Source: Smittia aterrima (lineage: Eukaryota; Arthropoda; Insecta; Diptera; Chironomidae). Taken from it: DNA of 64,000 bases. The stretch is taken from NCBI GenBank assembly GCA_033063855.1, contig CP093829.1, positions 3,482,243 through 3,546,242 on the forward strand. The letters are read 5' to 3'. A model generated the notes under the pieces. That model did not search any database, was not told where the DNA came from, and was given only the letters and a program-made list of their open reading frames with translations. Each line of letters starts with the position of its first letter. Within the stretch, counting starts at the first letter, position 1. The position numbers were made by a program, and so were the translations under genes. Shown here piece after piece: positions 10,158-24,900 of this stretch.

Positions 10158-10900
10158 ATGGCAAGTCAAACACAAGGTATTCAACAATTGTTGGCAGCTG
10201 AAAAGCGAGCTGCAGAGAAAGTCAGCGAAGCAAGAAAACGTAAGCAGAAATTTTTCGCTTAATTTTCATTGATTTGGCTGGAAAATCAAAAATATTTTTT
10301 TCAAGGCAAACAAAAGCGTCTCAAGCAAGCGAAGGAAGAAGCTCAAGATGAAATCGAGAAGTATCGACAAGAACGTGAGAGACAATTCAAGGAATTCGAA
10401 GCGAAAGTAAGTTTCATTCTTATCAGTTAATTTTATCTTCTGACGACAAAACAAAGTTCCCGCGATGCAAATTTCCATTATTAACTGCATAGCTGATTCT
10501 CTGTGAATAATGGGATGTACCTCGTGATGCGTTTTGCTTGACCTATACGTGTAAACGATAATCAAGGTCATGCAATTCTGTTTACGATTTTCCAGTGTTG
10601 ACTTCCATGAAGTTTCGTTGCATAGACAAATTAATTAATTTTGTTTACTTTTCTTTCAGCACATGGGTTCTCGCGAAGGAGTGGCCGCTAAGATCGATGC
10701 TGACACGGTCCAGAAAATTGAGAAGATGAATCTCGATATTCAGAGTAACAAGCAGCCAATCATCATGGAAGTTTTGAAACTTTGGTAAGTGAATCTTTGT
10801 TATGAAGAAATGACTGGAAAGATTTAAAGATATTTTCTGTTTTAGTTATGACATCAAACCAGAAATCCACAAAAATCTCTTGTTGAAGATCAAGAATTAA
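10158..10900 (+). CDS. Vha13: V-type proton ATPase subunit G
   Basis: Four exons, 10158-10239, 10306-10406, 10660-10784 and 10846-10900, encode 120 aa, the usual length of the family. The N-terminus MASQTQGIQQLLAAEKRA and the heptad-rich KQKRLKQAKEEAQDEIEKYR are hallmarks of subunit G, which pairs with subunit E in the peripheral stalk of the V1 sector. The conserved GSREG segment and a hydrophobic tail ending LLLKIKN follow. All junctions have GT-AG and consistent phase. Housekeeping role: stabilising the stator for acidification of endomembrane compartments or apical proton pumping. The symbol is that of the fly orthologue. Confidence 0.95.
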
Positions 10901-12969
10901 ACTGGTTACGTCCAGCATTCCAGAGTAAGTTGTTTGTCTTGTGAATCATTTCGATCTCGTCTAAACACTTCAATTTCAGATGATTGAAGTTTAAATTGCA
11001 ATGCTTGTTATTCCACTTAAATAATGAAAATATTCCCCAATCAAACTCTATCGGAAGAAGGCAAATCTTATGTTCATCACGAACCATTTCGACATATTTA
11101 CCAAATAATCTCATCATTTCAACATGACACTCCACAAATCGAATTTTGTTCTCTAAAGCTTTGAGTTTCTTTGTGAAAATATCGAAATCATGTTATGCAG
11201 AATTTAAAACAGAATTTTTTGTTTAGAAGAATTTATGAAATGTACTTGTTCTTGATGGAACTATTCTTAGCTCTATTAGATGTATTCGAAGAGATAAACG
11301 TGTCATTACAATAAACGTTAAAAAAACGCATAATAAAAGTTATGATAAAGGAAATTATTTGATTTCGTTCTGAAAGTAGAAACAAATAAGAAACTTGGCT
11401 TGTTTAGATTTATTTATTTATTTATTTTTATTCTTCGTTTGATTTATTCCAGAAAATTTGAACTTTACATTTAATCAAACGAGCAAAATTTCTCTCTTCT
11501 CACGAGACATCTCTTGTTTCTTAAAAAACTATTTTCTTGGTAGTAAAGAGGCAATAGAATTTAAAGATTTATCCATTAGAAGAACCTCGAAGACAACAAA
11601 CTAAAATCAAAGCTTTGTCATCTTCCAGGTTCTCCCATTTCAGTTCATTTGAAGAGGGAATTGTAAAGACGGCACCATTAGCAATAAAGTGATCCGACTA
11701 AGATTAAGCTCCTAAAGTTCATAAGCCATTTCAAAAATGTTGTGATCGGCTATTTACAGTTGAAATAAAAAAATCGTTGACAATAATAAAGAAATTGCTG
11801 ATAAATCACTTTGAAGCTTCGTTAACATGAGGAGAAAACAAAATTCGATGTCGATAAAATCGATGAAGGTAAAAAAAAATTAAAGAAATTTTCAAACAGC
11901 CGCGGGAAATAAAATCTTCAATTGTTGCACTTGGTTTGACTTCTTATAAATTTAAAGACGACGGTAAAATGACTTCATTCGCATTAATCTTTCTTAAAGT
12001 GTTCATTTGTAAGTTTAAGTCTTCAATGGCTACAACTACAAGAGAAGGAGAGTTTAAAGAGGAAAGATTTACTAAAAGGAAAATGCTTCGGAATAAATTG
12101 CCTAATACTTCTTCTAGCTCAATTTGGACGTGTGTCGTGAATATTTCTCTGCGTGGTCGGTTCATTAAAAAAAGAAAATTAGAATGAACCTGGAAGTGAG
12201 AGGCCTCCAATTCCACGACAGGACATTCTTGCCACGAACAATCTAAAAATATTTAATTTCTCTCTCAATCTACAAAAATTGGTTTCTCGTTTAGCACATT
12301 TTCTTTTCTTCTATTGGACAATTTCACATCAAGATTCTTCAATGTGGATAGGAATATTGTTTTGACATGGCTGGTTACTGGTTGGTGAATTATTCTTTCG
12401 CTTGGATGGACAAAGGACGTGTTCATAAGTTTTCTTGTAATTTTAAATTCATTTCTTTCCTCTTCGATTTTTTTAGGGGGATTCGGGAGTAGAACTCACT
12501 TAATGTCTTAATTATTCATTTCATCAACATGTGAGCAATTTTAATTGCTTCTTTGACATTTCTTTTCTTTTATTAAAGATGTCAGTTCATCTTGAGACTA
12601 GAAAAGGTTTTTGTTTTCAGTGCTGAAAATTCTGTGGAATGATTTAAATTTACAAGAGCTTTAAAACAATAATCAAACTTAAAAAGAAATTTATAAGATC
12701 ACAAGAAACATAATCAAGTGGAGACACCACGGATCCAACACGAATTGCTGTACATATCACCAAAAAAATATTGCGCGCTCCTGCGATGATGCCCCCTCGT
12801 TTTAAAAACTAAACAAAAAGCTTTTACTCCGGATATGTCGCAAACATTCCAGTTTCCCATCTTAGAACCTGAAAGGTTCTCTCTCGCGAATAATTTTAAG
12901 CTTGTTCAGCTTCACACGAGGCGTCCTCGAATTGGAAGGAGCAGTGTGATGTGAACATTTATGGAAAGA
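10901..12969. other. Intergenic region between V-ATPase G and Khc-73 3' ends
   Basis: It contains the V-ATPase G 3' UTR with AATAAA-like signals (for example near 11310-11340) and the 3' UTR of the minus-strand kinesin. Overlapping ORFs at 11936-12216 on both strands (83 and 90 codons) have no recognisable domain. I see no convincing gene. Confidence 0.5.
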
Positions 12970-15900
12970 TCATTTCCGCTGTGAGTCGATTGTATTTAAA
13001 GCCTCTCCGCGACTCTTTGAACGTGTCAATGATCCGTCGCCTGAAAAATCAATCGAATTATTATTAATCACGGAAGTTTGATTGAGAGTTCGTCAAACTT
13101 TCTACCTTTGGAATTTGCTTTGAGAGCTTCACTCGCCTTGTACGATCGCATGCCACGTCCTCGCTTGTCCTGAATCAATTTATCAGCACGAACAAAAATG
13201 CCGTGCTTTGGACGGCTTGTGAAATATTGAATTCCTTGGACGGTTCCATCATTCTTTCCCGTCGGTGCATCAAGCTCAACTCCAACCCAAACTCCTGACT
13301 ATAAAAGCAAAAAAAAAAAAATTAAAACTTTTGATTACAGAGAAAAATTGGATTTTAAAATTACCTGGAAATGTGTTGGACCAACAAAGCCAATGACTCC
13401 GCTTGTGTTGTATGGACGAATGAGAACAGACTCACCCACGACAACCCATTCAGGAGGAGGAGGGAAGTCTGCTTGCTTTTGAATCATCGACTCAGTCATC
13501 TCATCTGAAAATTATTTAAAACTTAGAAACATTCAAAATAGTTTTAGTCAAATTACCCTCAAGCTTGTCAGTTGATCTTGTTAACGAGTCCTCGATTCTC
13601 GGCTCGTTGATTGTTGGGTTGTTGTTCTTTAGATTTGCATTAACATTGCTTTCAATTGGACTTTGAGTTGGTTTCACTTGTTGCACTTCATCGTCACTTG
13701 CAGTTTGTTGGTTGTCGTTGTTGTTAGCAGCATCATCTGGATTGATAGTTGTCGTTGCTTGATAATTATCCGATTCTGGTGGAAGTTGATTAATTTCATT
13801 AATAATTGTTTCGTTGGAACCAACATCATCATCATCAGTGTCGTCTCGTGAGTGCATCACATCAGGCTCGTCGTCAGAGTCGTCCATAAACTCGCCCTTA
13901 GGCTCTTTTTGTCTCTCGAGATCCATTAATGGATGAGTTTTTGTCGGTGTCAACGGTTTAACGTGACTTGGTGAAGTGTTATTTTTATGCTGCGTTAGTT
14001 CGCTAGAATCATCGTCTTTCTTACCCCGATTGGAATCCTTCATGAAAGGGTTGAATCGCTTTTGACCGGAACTAGGTGTGAATATTACTGATGCATCTTT
14101 CTTTGGTGGAGATGAGGATTGAGAATCTGCGAAAGGTTTATTTAGAAACGAAGACGGGAATTCTAAATGAGGACAACGCTCACCTGGAGTGTTTTCATCG
14201 ACCAGCATGGATTGAATCGATAAAGTATCCTCATTTGTCAAGTTGCTTATCGAAACAGCCTGCGAACCATAACCACTTGAAGTCGATGAGTTCATGCTCG
14301 GCGATGATCCCGCAATAATGTTCTCCAATTTTCCATTTTTCAACGGCTTATCGAGTCCCTTATTTATTTGCGTTGGAACATGAAATGTTTGGTTCTGAGT
14401 TAGCAGTCGATAGTTCAATAAGTTAGTTGATGTCGTCGACGTCTTCTTATCGATATCCATGAACGAATCGATTGTGTGAGATGATCGCATCCGTGATTTA
14501 GCGTAATAGTCGTTTGGATTCGTAGTCGATGATGGCTTGTTATCATAATCGTATTCAGGATCACTGTACGAATCTTCGTTCTCTTCTTGCAATGGATTGT
14601 TTCGCAGTGGCTCTTCATGAAGCGTCGTCATGCGATGTGCCAATTTACTGTTGGCTGGGGAAGCTAAAGGGAAATAAAAAGTGTGTTTGAAATAAAATAT
14701 TTAAATTGTGTCTTTGCCAGAAGCAATGAGAAAGTTAATGAAGTGGATTAGTCGTGACATACGTTTTCCAGGTTGCAACCTCAACGAGTTTAAGTTCAAG
14801 TTAAGATTGAGGAAAGTTGGTCGGGCTGCGCATTCCAAAAGTAAGACAAAAGAGGTTTCGTTAGTAGAGGCGACGGGTGGATCGCAAGATCAAGAAATGA
14901 AAGTTTGCAATGCGCTAGACTGCAACTGCAAACTCTCAAAGTCTCTAAGTTCATTCCGTTAATCAAACACAAAACTAGAACTAAATACTGAGAATCAACT
15001 TTCTTTTTTCTGTCGTCAAACCAAAAAGTTTTCTAATAAAAACAAAACGAAAACTGCGTTTACCGCACGATTTATCTCAACATGAACAATCAATTCTGCT
15101 ATAAAATCAAATCATTAGTTCCACCGAATTATTGCGATGATGGATTGATTCTAAATGACTTCAAAGATCTAACTGCTTATTCGATCGTAAGTGTTACATC
15201 GACAGCAGCAAATCAAAAATAAGTGATGACTGTGATGACTAGTGAGATAACGCACAATTGCTAACTAATGAGAGCACCTAATATGCTTTACGGCGAGATA
15301 GGAAACGTTGACGAAGTAGAACAGAAGAAAAAGTATTTTCGTGCAAATATATTTGAGATTAAGACCGGAAACTTAAAAAGGATTCGATGGAAGAACATGC
15401 AAAGGCACAATGTTTTGTTTTCGGCTTTGGCAAATCATAATCGATATCACGAAGTGAGTTATTCGAAATGAATAGACGAGAACTGCTTGACACATTACAC
15501 ATTGATCAGACACCACTTCGGATCAAATGCGTAGGAGGAGACATCGAAAAAGACAAACTAGAGTTAACATTGGTCAAGCCTCTATTGATTCCATATCTAG
15601 CACAAACAAAATTTTCTTGACTTGTCTCGTTTTGCAAATGCAATTGATAAAAAACTTTGAACGGACAAACTGTTTATGGTCTAAAAGCAATGCACCCAGG
15701 AAATGATTTCAAAATGCAAAAATAGCAAAAATCAGGATTGCAGTCCATTAAAAATTTTTCAAATTGCATTTCTCTTTTTTTCTTTTAATTTTGAAGTTGA
15801 TCTGATTCTCATTAATGAATTGGCAATTTTCTTCGACATGAACGAAGCGTTCAAAGCATCTCCGGTCACATCGAGAAATGCCGAGATAAGTTTAACAAAA

Positions 15901-18900
15901 TATTTGAAAAGAAATTAACAAAACGAAATAATTGTTTTTTTTTTGGTTGAGTTTGTTCGGATTGATTTTGTATTTTACCTGAGAGAAGAGACATAGAGCC
16001 TTGACGTGAGATAGACAAAATATTTTGAAAACGAGAAAAGAATGATACTCGATTGAATATGATTTCGTTTTTTTGCACAATATTGTTAGAAGTGGGTGAG
16101 TGCGTAAAGTATTTTTGAGCTTTCATTTGAGATTTCTCATGAAAAATAAAGATGAAAGAAAAGCTTTGTTTGAAGAGGAAATCAGTTTTCTGGATTGTGC
16201 ATTAATGAGTCGTTCGCAAATAACGAAGCGATTTGTCGCACATGATTTGCGAAGAGCCACTGAACGATTAGATAGTTGAAAGGAGAGATAGAGAGTGATT
16301 TATTTATAAATTGCACGACTCGAACAATAAAATGGTCAGCAATTTACAAACTTTTCGAAAATGAATTAAAATTATGAAAATAAAAGCGATTCCAATATTT
16401 TTTAAGGAATTTTAATTATAAAATGGCATAGAAAGCTTTTGCATCAACATTTTAATATCTCCTTGAGCATCGATTGAAACATTTTAATTCGCAAATTTGT
16501 GAGTGCAAATATCGGTTCCCCGGTTTTCATAATTTAAAGTGGAAATAAGGCGTGAATAATGATTTGATACAATAAAACATGAAACGAAGATAATTGCTAA
16601 ATATTATTAAATCGATATTCTAGCATTTTAATTATTAATTCCTTCTAGTTCTGTTTTCATAGTTGCACGACTACCGCTCTCTCTTCGAATAAAAAAATGT
16701 CCTATTTTCCATTAAAATTATCGCTATCAAGTCCTTATCAATATTAGAGAATGGATTAATAAATTTCAGTTGTTTATTTGTATTTCAAATGCAATCAAAT
16801 ACTAAACTAAGTAAAACTGATTAGTTTGCGCTTTGTGTATCTCTAAATCACCAAAAAAACAAAAAAGATAAAATTTCGCGATTCAACCAAAAAACTGTCA
16901 AAGGAAATCCCAAGGTCACAATCGAAAATAAAAGAAAAACTAAATTCGTGTTCATATTCTTGTGTGTAAGGAAAGCTTTATGTGATGTTGAAACGCGTGC
17001 AACTTACCAATTCCGAACGGTTTTCCACTGGCACCCAATGGATCCTCCACTGTCGATTTGCCACTGAAGCTGTGACGTCCCCGAGTGTTGCCTATTGAAG
17101 AATCGTTTCGTTTTCTTTCTGTCTAGTTTCGATAATAAAAGTCAGCAAAAAGTCACCTGACGAGCTCAAGAGATTTCTCGCAAAATCTGGATTGTTGAGA
17201 TCAGCAAAAGATTCCGATCGTCCGATTCCAATTAACGACTCCATTGATGTGTCAAATCGCATTATCTGAAATAAATTTGCTCAGTTAAACAGTGCGTGAG
17301 AATCTCTGAGTCATTAAAAAAAGTTGAGCCTTTCCTCAACAACTTTTCTCAAGTCAAAGCCAATAAAAAGTAAAACAAACAACGTGAACGAAAGTAAATT
17401 TTGCGAAGGAAAAGGAAAATTGAAAGTTGGGAAAGTTTAGTGTTGTCGCTACTTACGCCACCGTTCTGAGCCGCTTCTTTGACAGCCTGGAGTTTGGATC
17501 GTTCGTGATATTTGTGCAAAAGATTTTATTATACAGAGGGAAAAGTCAAAAGCAGTTAGCATAATATTCACATCGTGTTCGTTCAAGCCGACGAAAATTA
17601 GTTTTGCAACATTCTTGTCAACAACAAACTGTTTCTACGAGACGAAGGTCTTACCTGTGAGAAGTTGGGCACTGAAGCTGTCTTACGCATCGAAAGCTGT
17701 TGCTTGTTCTGTGTTTGTTCAATCTCCTTCACCGCGACACTTTGACGCAATCGATCAAGCACCAAAATACTTTCCACGGCTGATACGCCTCGAGTGTATT
17801 TCTCTGAATAAAACATTTTTGGTTGAAAACTTTTTCTTTCTGCTTCTTTTTCTACCATGAACTCACCAATATAAGTTTCTCCATCGCTTGCTGAACAATC
17901 TTCTCCGGTCGCCGCAATTTGAGCCAAGGATTCTCTTTCTTCGAGCTCTTCAGAAGCCTTTGGAATGTTCGACACAACCTCGTACGTTACACCTGAGTGA
18001 CAAGTCGTGTCGGATTTTCCGACAATTCTAAACTTCTTTAGCTTATCGGTAATACTTTGTCGCTTGTAAATGTTAATTGCGAGACGTTTCCTTAGAACAA
18101 GATCCATTGGAGCTGGATGAGAAAGTCGAACAGTTGTTTTCAGAATCAAGTAAACATTGTCAGAAGATTGCGTGACAAGATTGAGTGCTGTGTTGTCGTG
18201 AATGGATGAATCCCAACTGCTAATCGCGCAAATATCCTTCTCCAAATGCTGGAGAATCTGCAACGTGTAAAATTTGTTTCCGTGCTCCTTTGGGAGAATC
18301 GAGTTAATTCCGGAAATCGAGACCTCGTCATTCGAGTTTTGTGCTGATAAATCATCAGCGTTAAGGTCAAGGAAGAGAACTGGAACGTGAGGTTCCATTC
18401 CAGAAGGTGGATCCCATGAAGCAGGAGCTCCAGGAATTCCAGAGCCAGCAGCTGGAACAAGCACAGCATTTCTTTCTTCTGTCAATGACACCCATTGATT
18501 GACTAAGCTCATTTCTCTTTCCTTCTCCTGCTCAGTTTTATCTTCTTTGTTAATGAGTTTCTGAATTTGTTGGTCAAGATATTTCCGACGTCGTCCCAAC
18601 GCTTCACTCCATTTCTCTCGTAACACTGTGAGATCTTCCTCTTGGTAAGAGTCAAGAGGCTTTTGCAGTCTCGACCTGACAGTGACACTTCCAATGGCTA
18701 TGCTGATAATGGATTGGCAAATGATTGGCAAAGTTCCGGAGTTTTGAACTGGCTTGACTCGAACTTGAATGCGTCGCTGTTGTCCTTGACGAAGTTGATA
18801 AACACCGCCAGTCAGCATATCTTTTGACGTCACGACTTCAACAGGCGCGTACTCTCCATTATCGTTAAGTTCTTGAAGCTCCACCCAAAGTTCGATTTTT

Positions 18901-21900
18901 CTTGACAACTCAGCCCAACGATCTGTGAGAGATCTTGCTTTTGCTTGCTGCTGCTCAACTTCCCAACCTTTGGATCGTGAAAAGCCAACTGAACGATGAC
19001 CCCAAACTTCGATTGATAAAGCTCCTTCAGCGCAATGTTCCAAAAACTCTTCCGTCACGTTCACTGTGTAATCTTTTTCGTGTTCAAACTTGAACGTCAT
19101 GTTTTGGTTTAGAGCGGTCAGGTCTGAGTTAACAACTGGCACCACGGCTTCTTGATGTCCCCAGAACGTGTATTGGCAGAAGACGAAGTTTGATAACGAC
19201 AACGGAAGTCCACTCGCTTGTTTGATGGATACGCGACACGTTATTTGATTTTGACTTTCCATTTCTTTGTCGTAATCGTCCTCGTCTCGTGAACCATGTG
19301 AACTTTCCGATTGTGATTCGCACATTCGGTCTTGCGGAAATTGCCCAGCGATTCTTGAAATTTCAACTTGTAAGCGGCCAGCGACCTCGCCCTGTTGACT
19401 GATGATGGGTGTGTGATAATCGAGTTTGACATCATGGAACAAAGCTTCGAGAAAAACGTTTGCCACACCAATCAGATTGTGATTCTCTTGTGACTCGTAA
19501 AACGGATCTGATTTCAATTTATTTTCATCCTGCGGAATAGAAATGAAAAGTTCAAACAAACAATTCATCGGAAAAGTTTCCAAAAGTTCAACGGATTCAA
19601 AGCAAAAACACAGAACAGAAGAGCTTAGCTTTACCTGCTCGTCGTCATCTTCAAGTGGCTCCAACAGTTGCTCCTCTATCGGCTAATTTAGTTTGTTAGC
19701 AATAAAAGGAAAAGGCGCCGGAAAGAGTTAAGAAGGAAGTTGTGCAATTTGGGTTATCAACAATTTTTTAAAGTGCAATCTGAGCAAAAACTAAAATTTC
19801 TATTTACCATCATCGAGGCTGGTCGATCCTTGTATTCCTGATACATCTCTCGCATGTCAATCAATTTGTTTTCAAGCTTCTCCATGCTCCAAACTTGACT
19901 GCCAGTCAATCTACGAACATGAATTGCTGGTTCACTCACAAAAGCTCCTCGCTTTTAGAAAAAGAGAGAAAAAAATGGAAATTAAATACCGAAGAGCTTT
20001 TACAGAATTTTCCTTTGATCCTTACTCGTCTGTTGGGGCTTAAGTTCGCTGGTGGAATTTGTAAAGTTACGGTGAACTTTGTTTGTTTTCCCATTTCCTC
20101 TGCCAGAAAATTTGCTTCCTGAACACATCCGTTCGCTCGCATGATGTCTGTCTTTAACTGACCCAACGAGCGTCTAAACATTTCATCGCGTTCCTCCACC
20201 CATTTTTCGACTCTCATTTGCGACGTTGGCGTATTCGGAGTCATTTTTCCCATCCTCAAAGGATCGTATGGTGCGTACGGAGCGTAAGGGGTTGTTGGCG
20301 ATAGAATGTTGCGCAATTGCTGAAACTGTCGTTCATACTCTTGTCGTTGTTTCTCGAGCGCGACTTGTTTGTCTTCCTCATGTTGCTTCTCCAGTTTTGA
20401 AATCGCAGCTTGAATAGGGTCGTTGCTCAGCTCGTGTTGCATTAACTCTTCACGTGCAAAGTTGTAGTCGATGTGATGTGCTGGCGTTTGTGGTTCCGAT
20501 GTAAGGTTGACTCCAGTTGGACTCATTCGAGGACAATTGACTCTGAAGAAATGATGATTTCCCCAAAGAATTCGATCGCCATGATGCAAAATAGTTTTCT
20601 TTGTGACAGCCGAGCCATTAACAAAACATCGAGCGTTGTTTATCGGCTCTAAAAAGAGATCTCCGCCTTCAATTGTTATTATGCAATGCTCTTGGAGGAT
20701 TCCCAGTCCAAAAAGTTGAATGTCGGGTTGATTTTCAGTACTGGCAGCTCTACCGCCAACGAGGGTGTATTCTTTGAGATAATAAACCAACAACTCGTTC
20801 AACGATGGATCAGCATTCAGATTAACGAGATAATACTTATTTTTCTCAACTTGAATTCCACTTGCGACGACACTGATTCCCATTTTTTCGAGAGCCTGTT
20901 GTCGTTCGTTTTGAATCCTTTCGGTCTTGACTAACTTTTCTTCCCACGTCTGAGACATTTGTTTCATTAAATTTTCACTCTCGGCAATCTTGTCGTGAAT
21001 ATCAACTCCATCGCCAGCTGGTGAACCAGCTGTCGCATATTTTAACATCTCTCTCAATGTCTCAACTTCCTTTCGAAGTTCTCGAATGATTCGAGCATTT
21101 GGATCTTCATTTACGACAGCGTGGTTAACGATTCTCTTGGCACGGTCAGCATAGCGAAGCGTCGAAAGTGTTTCTTCGTAATTGTCGCCGGCTGGAGAAA
21201 CTGTAGCGACCATTACCGTCTTTGAGTTTCCTCCCAAGTTATCTTTGAGAAGCCACGTTAATACTGAGTCACGGTAAGGAACGAATTTGTCTCGATTTTT
21301 GGATCCACTCGCTTGATCTGCGAGTTTCGATATGACTAACCCAAGTGTTGTTAGAGATCTTAATAAAAAATTCATTTTAAGAAAACGTCGAGAGAATAAA
21401 TTTATTGAACAACTTACTTATTGATATTCGATCCCTCCTTGAGTCTCTCGCCAACTGCACCAGTCTTCACAGCTCGTTCGCTGCCAGCCAAATCAACAAG
21501 TGACATTCTCGACACTTTTTCTCCTGTTACTCCAGACATTATATCCTTCAATGTTTGAGTAAGAACGACAGAGAATACTGCATGAGACCGACTTGATTCA
21601 GCGTTCATATTTGTCGCAGCAACAGTTCGGGATTTATTTCCTTCTGTCATTAAATTATCGATGTCTTCGAATGATGAGACGGCAAGCTGTGAAAGTCCAT
21701 CAACGTACGGACCGAGAACGTTATGTTCACGTACTTTCAATGATTGCTTGTTGGTCTTTGGATCGAGTAGATCATGAACCTTCTCATTGTAGATTTCCAT
21801 GTAGGAAACCTCAACTTTGAAACACAGCTCGTCCGTTTGCTTTTGGTTGATTGACTCAAACAAGGAATCACAGAGACGTGGAATGATGCCCTTGTTGTCT

Positions 21901-24900
21901 GACGTTCCCATCATCGTGTATGATTTTCCAGATCCTATTAAACGAGAACGATTGTTGAGAAAATTGAAAATGTGACACAAACATTTATTAGTCCGTAGAA
22001 AGTGAAAAAGAATTTCTCGAAAGGGACGAACATAAATCACGTAACGATCTTGAGTGTGAGGACTAAGTTTTCACTTTCTACGATTTGTAATTTTGTTTGC
22101 AGCTAAGCTCTTAAAAGCAAAACGTGAGATGTCACGAAAGTCGTTGAAAGACTTCAATCATTCCGCTCGCTTCGCTTCGATAGTGTGAAGCCGAGCGACG
22201 TGTCATATTAGCTCAAAGCCATTTGAACTTCATCTGTGTCCCAATTCAATTTCTCGCAAGAACAGTTTTCCTTTCCTTTTTTCATAACAGTTTTCCTTCC
22301 TTAAACATGAAATATCAATAAGTAAAATTACCTGTCTGTCCATAAGCGAAGATGCAAGCGTTGTATCCCTGAAATGCGTTATCCAAGATGTCACGTCCCA
22401 CTGAGTCGAAAACGATGTCTTGCGATGCAAAATGACTTGCGTTTGGATCCGTCGAGAAGAAGCAATGATCGAATGCAAATGTTTTTGGTTGTTTCCTGAA
22501 AAAAGAGTTAAAACAGGATCATGAGAACTGAATGAACAGTGTCTGACGTTGAGTGAAGGTTTTCAGACGATTGTGTCTAATCGATAAAACTATAATGAAT
22601 AATTTATAATCTTCATGCGGAAGTTCTCTTCTTTCTTCGTGTTCTGATAGTTTAGCTTTTTACTTTAAATAGATATTAGTTTTGAAACTTTTACGACTTT
22701 CTCTCTGAAACATTATTTCAAAATGACGTAACTTTGATAAGAAGCTTTCACTTCCTTTTCTCATCTTTCTGTGTTAGATACGAACAGCCCCCGAAGAGCA
22801 TTAATTTAGTGCTTGAGGTTTATGCAATAATCATTAGCAGAACAGAAATTTCATGTCCATCTCATATTTTTTAATATCGAAAATGTCAATTTTGAGCGAG
22901 ATCCAAGAATAATAAATACTTTGGACGCCTCAGAGTCTCGAAAGCATGAAAACATGTCGCTCGGCTTGAAAGTGACATTTCTAATAGTTCGTTCAACTCT
23001 TTACTTTGATTTGTTTTTTTTGTCGAGTGCTCTTTTCTTTTTTTTTATTTTCCTGGATTAAGATCGATAAGCTCGTGACGCAACCCGAAGGACTATTCAG
23101 GCAACGTTTTATGTGTACGATGGCATAGTGAAACTGAGTTGATTATTCGCCCTTGATAGTTATGAATCACAGTCATAAAAGAATGTCAATATTCGATCGA
23201 TAACTAAACTATTCAATGAGGTTTATCAAGGATTTTGACACACCATTTGTAAAAGTGGGCGATGAGATGAGTTAGAAAGCTTAAGGCAAGGCTGATCACG
23301 TTTCTTTACCTTGCAGGATATAATTTGAAAGTATTATAAGTAATTCAGAAGTTAATAAGAAACTCCTCCGTCGGTTCACGAGCATGAATAAGAATTTTTC
23401 CAATCTCATTTAGAAAATATTCGAAAGAATTTTGTTTGAAATGGAAAAAATGCTTTGGATGCGAAATATTCGAAATGGAATTAATTTGAATATTTTCAAT
23501 TGCAATTTTCCACGCCAATCTCAGATTCTATCAATTTAAAATAGTTTTGGTCTTCGCATAAAATTAGTTCGCAACAATTAAAATGTATTTGAATGATTTT
23601 CCGGAAAGCTCGCATTACTTCACACTGTCTCGCATGCCCAAGCGTAGTTAAATTACATGATGTTTCCGACTCGCACCATTTATTAATTTGATAACCACTG
23701 GCATGAAGTAATTTTATAATAATACGAAATTAATTTTGATGTAATTAAACACGAGTTAGCTGTGATTGGTTGTCTTTAAAAGATAAACGCGAGCATTAAC
23801 ATTTTCCATCGTAAATTTGCGGCGTTTGAAATTGACACGCGAAAGAGCTGATAACAAATTCAGTTGACTTTATAATGAGGATTGTTAATAAATCACGTTT
23901 AGATTAGAAAATGTTAATCATTTTATGATCAAAACTCTTTTTCGTTCTCAAATTTGTACTTGGAAGTGAATGCAAGGTTAACACAATAAACAAAGAAAAA
24001 TTATTATTCAAACGGAAAATCTGAGAATACTTGAAAGCTTTTTCCTAACTAAGCTTATTAAGGGAACTTTTTATTAAAATCTTCAATTTCTACGAACATT
24101 GTTTGACTCAATTCTTTGAAGAAATAACACGAAATATCTTGGTCCCCTTGTTCATTTCGAGACGACTACCTAAGTCTAATGAAATTACATGAAGTTTGGT
24201 TTTATTACTTTGCCAATCTCGTGTTTATTTTAACAGCAGACGGAAAGGAATAGAACTCTTTCGCACGACGAGGGTTGATATTGCGAAAGGAAGAAAAAAA
24301 AATGGAAACTTGAAATTACTTGAGCGCAAGAAATTCCCACATGAGAAGAAGAGCTTTTATTATCCTCGGTCTTTGCATACATATTTCACTCTTCCGAAGC
24401 GAGCTAAATTTATTTTAAGTAGGCGGAATATTCTCGCTTTTTTAGCTTGTCATTTCGGTTGTGTCTTTGGAAAATTTATTATTCATTCTTGCTAAGTATT
24501 CTCTTCGTTTCGTAAGAAATATGTTCTCTTCCTTCCTTGTAACTAGACAAGATTAATTCCGTGCGAGGAAATGAGACAATAATTAACGTGGTAGCTATAA
24601 TTGTTGATTTATCAACAATGTCGTGAGGTGTTGAGACGCCAGCACGAAAGCCCGCATTGGATAAGAAAATCGATACAAGGTTGAAGCGCCCCAAATTCAG
24701 CGAGAAAGAAAGCTCAATGAAATTTTTTTCGAAGTTTAACTGACATTGCACTCGAGCTTTTGATTGCATCGAGTTTGATTGATTTTTATTTCCATTCGTT
24801 ATCGGGACTTGCGTTTTCGATGGATTATATCATAATTATATATAAAATTATAAATAATTATATATAATTTTCACCGTCAAATAATAATCCAAATAAATAT

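Noticed and set aside
11936..12216. Overlapping ORFs of 83 and 90 codons on both strands
   Set aside because: Mutual shadows in the shared 3' region of V-ATPase G and Khc-73; neither resembles a protein family.
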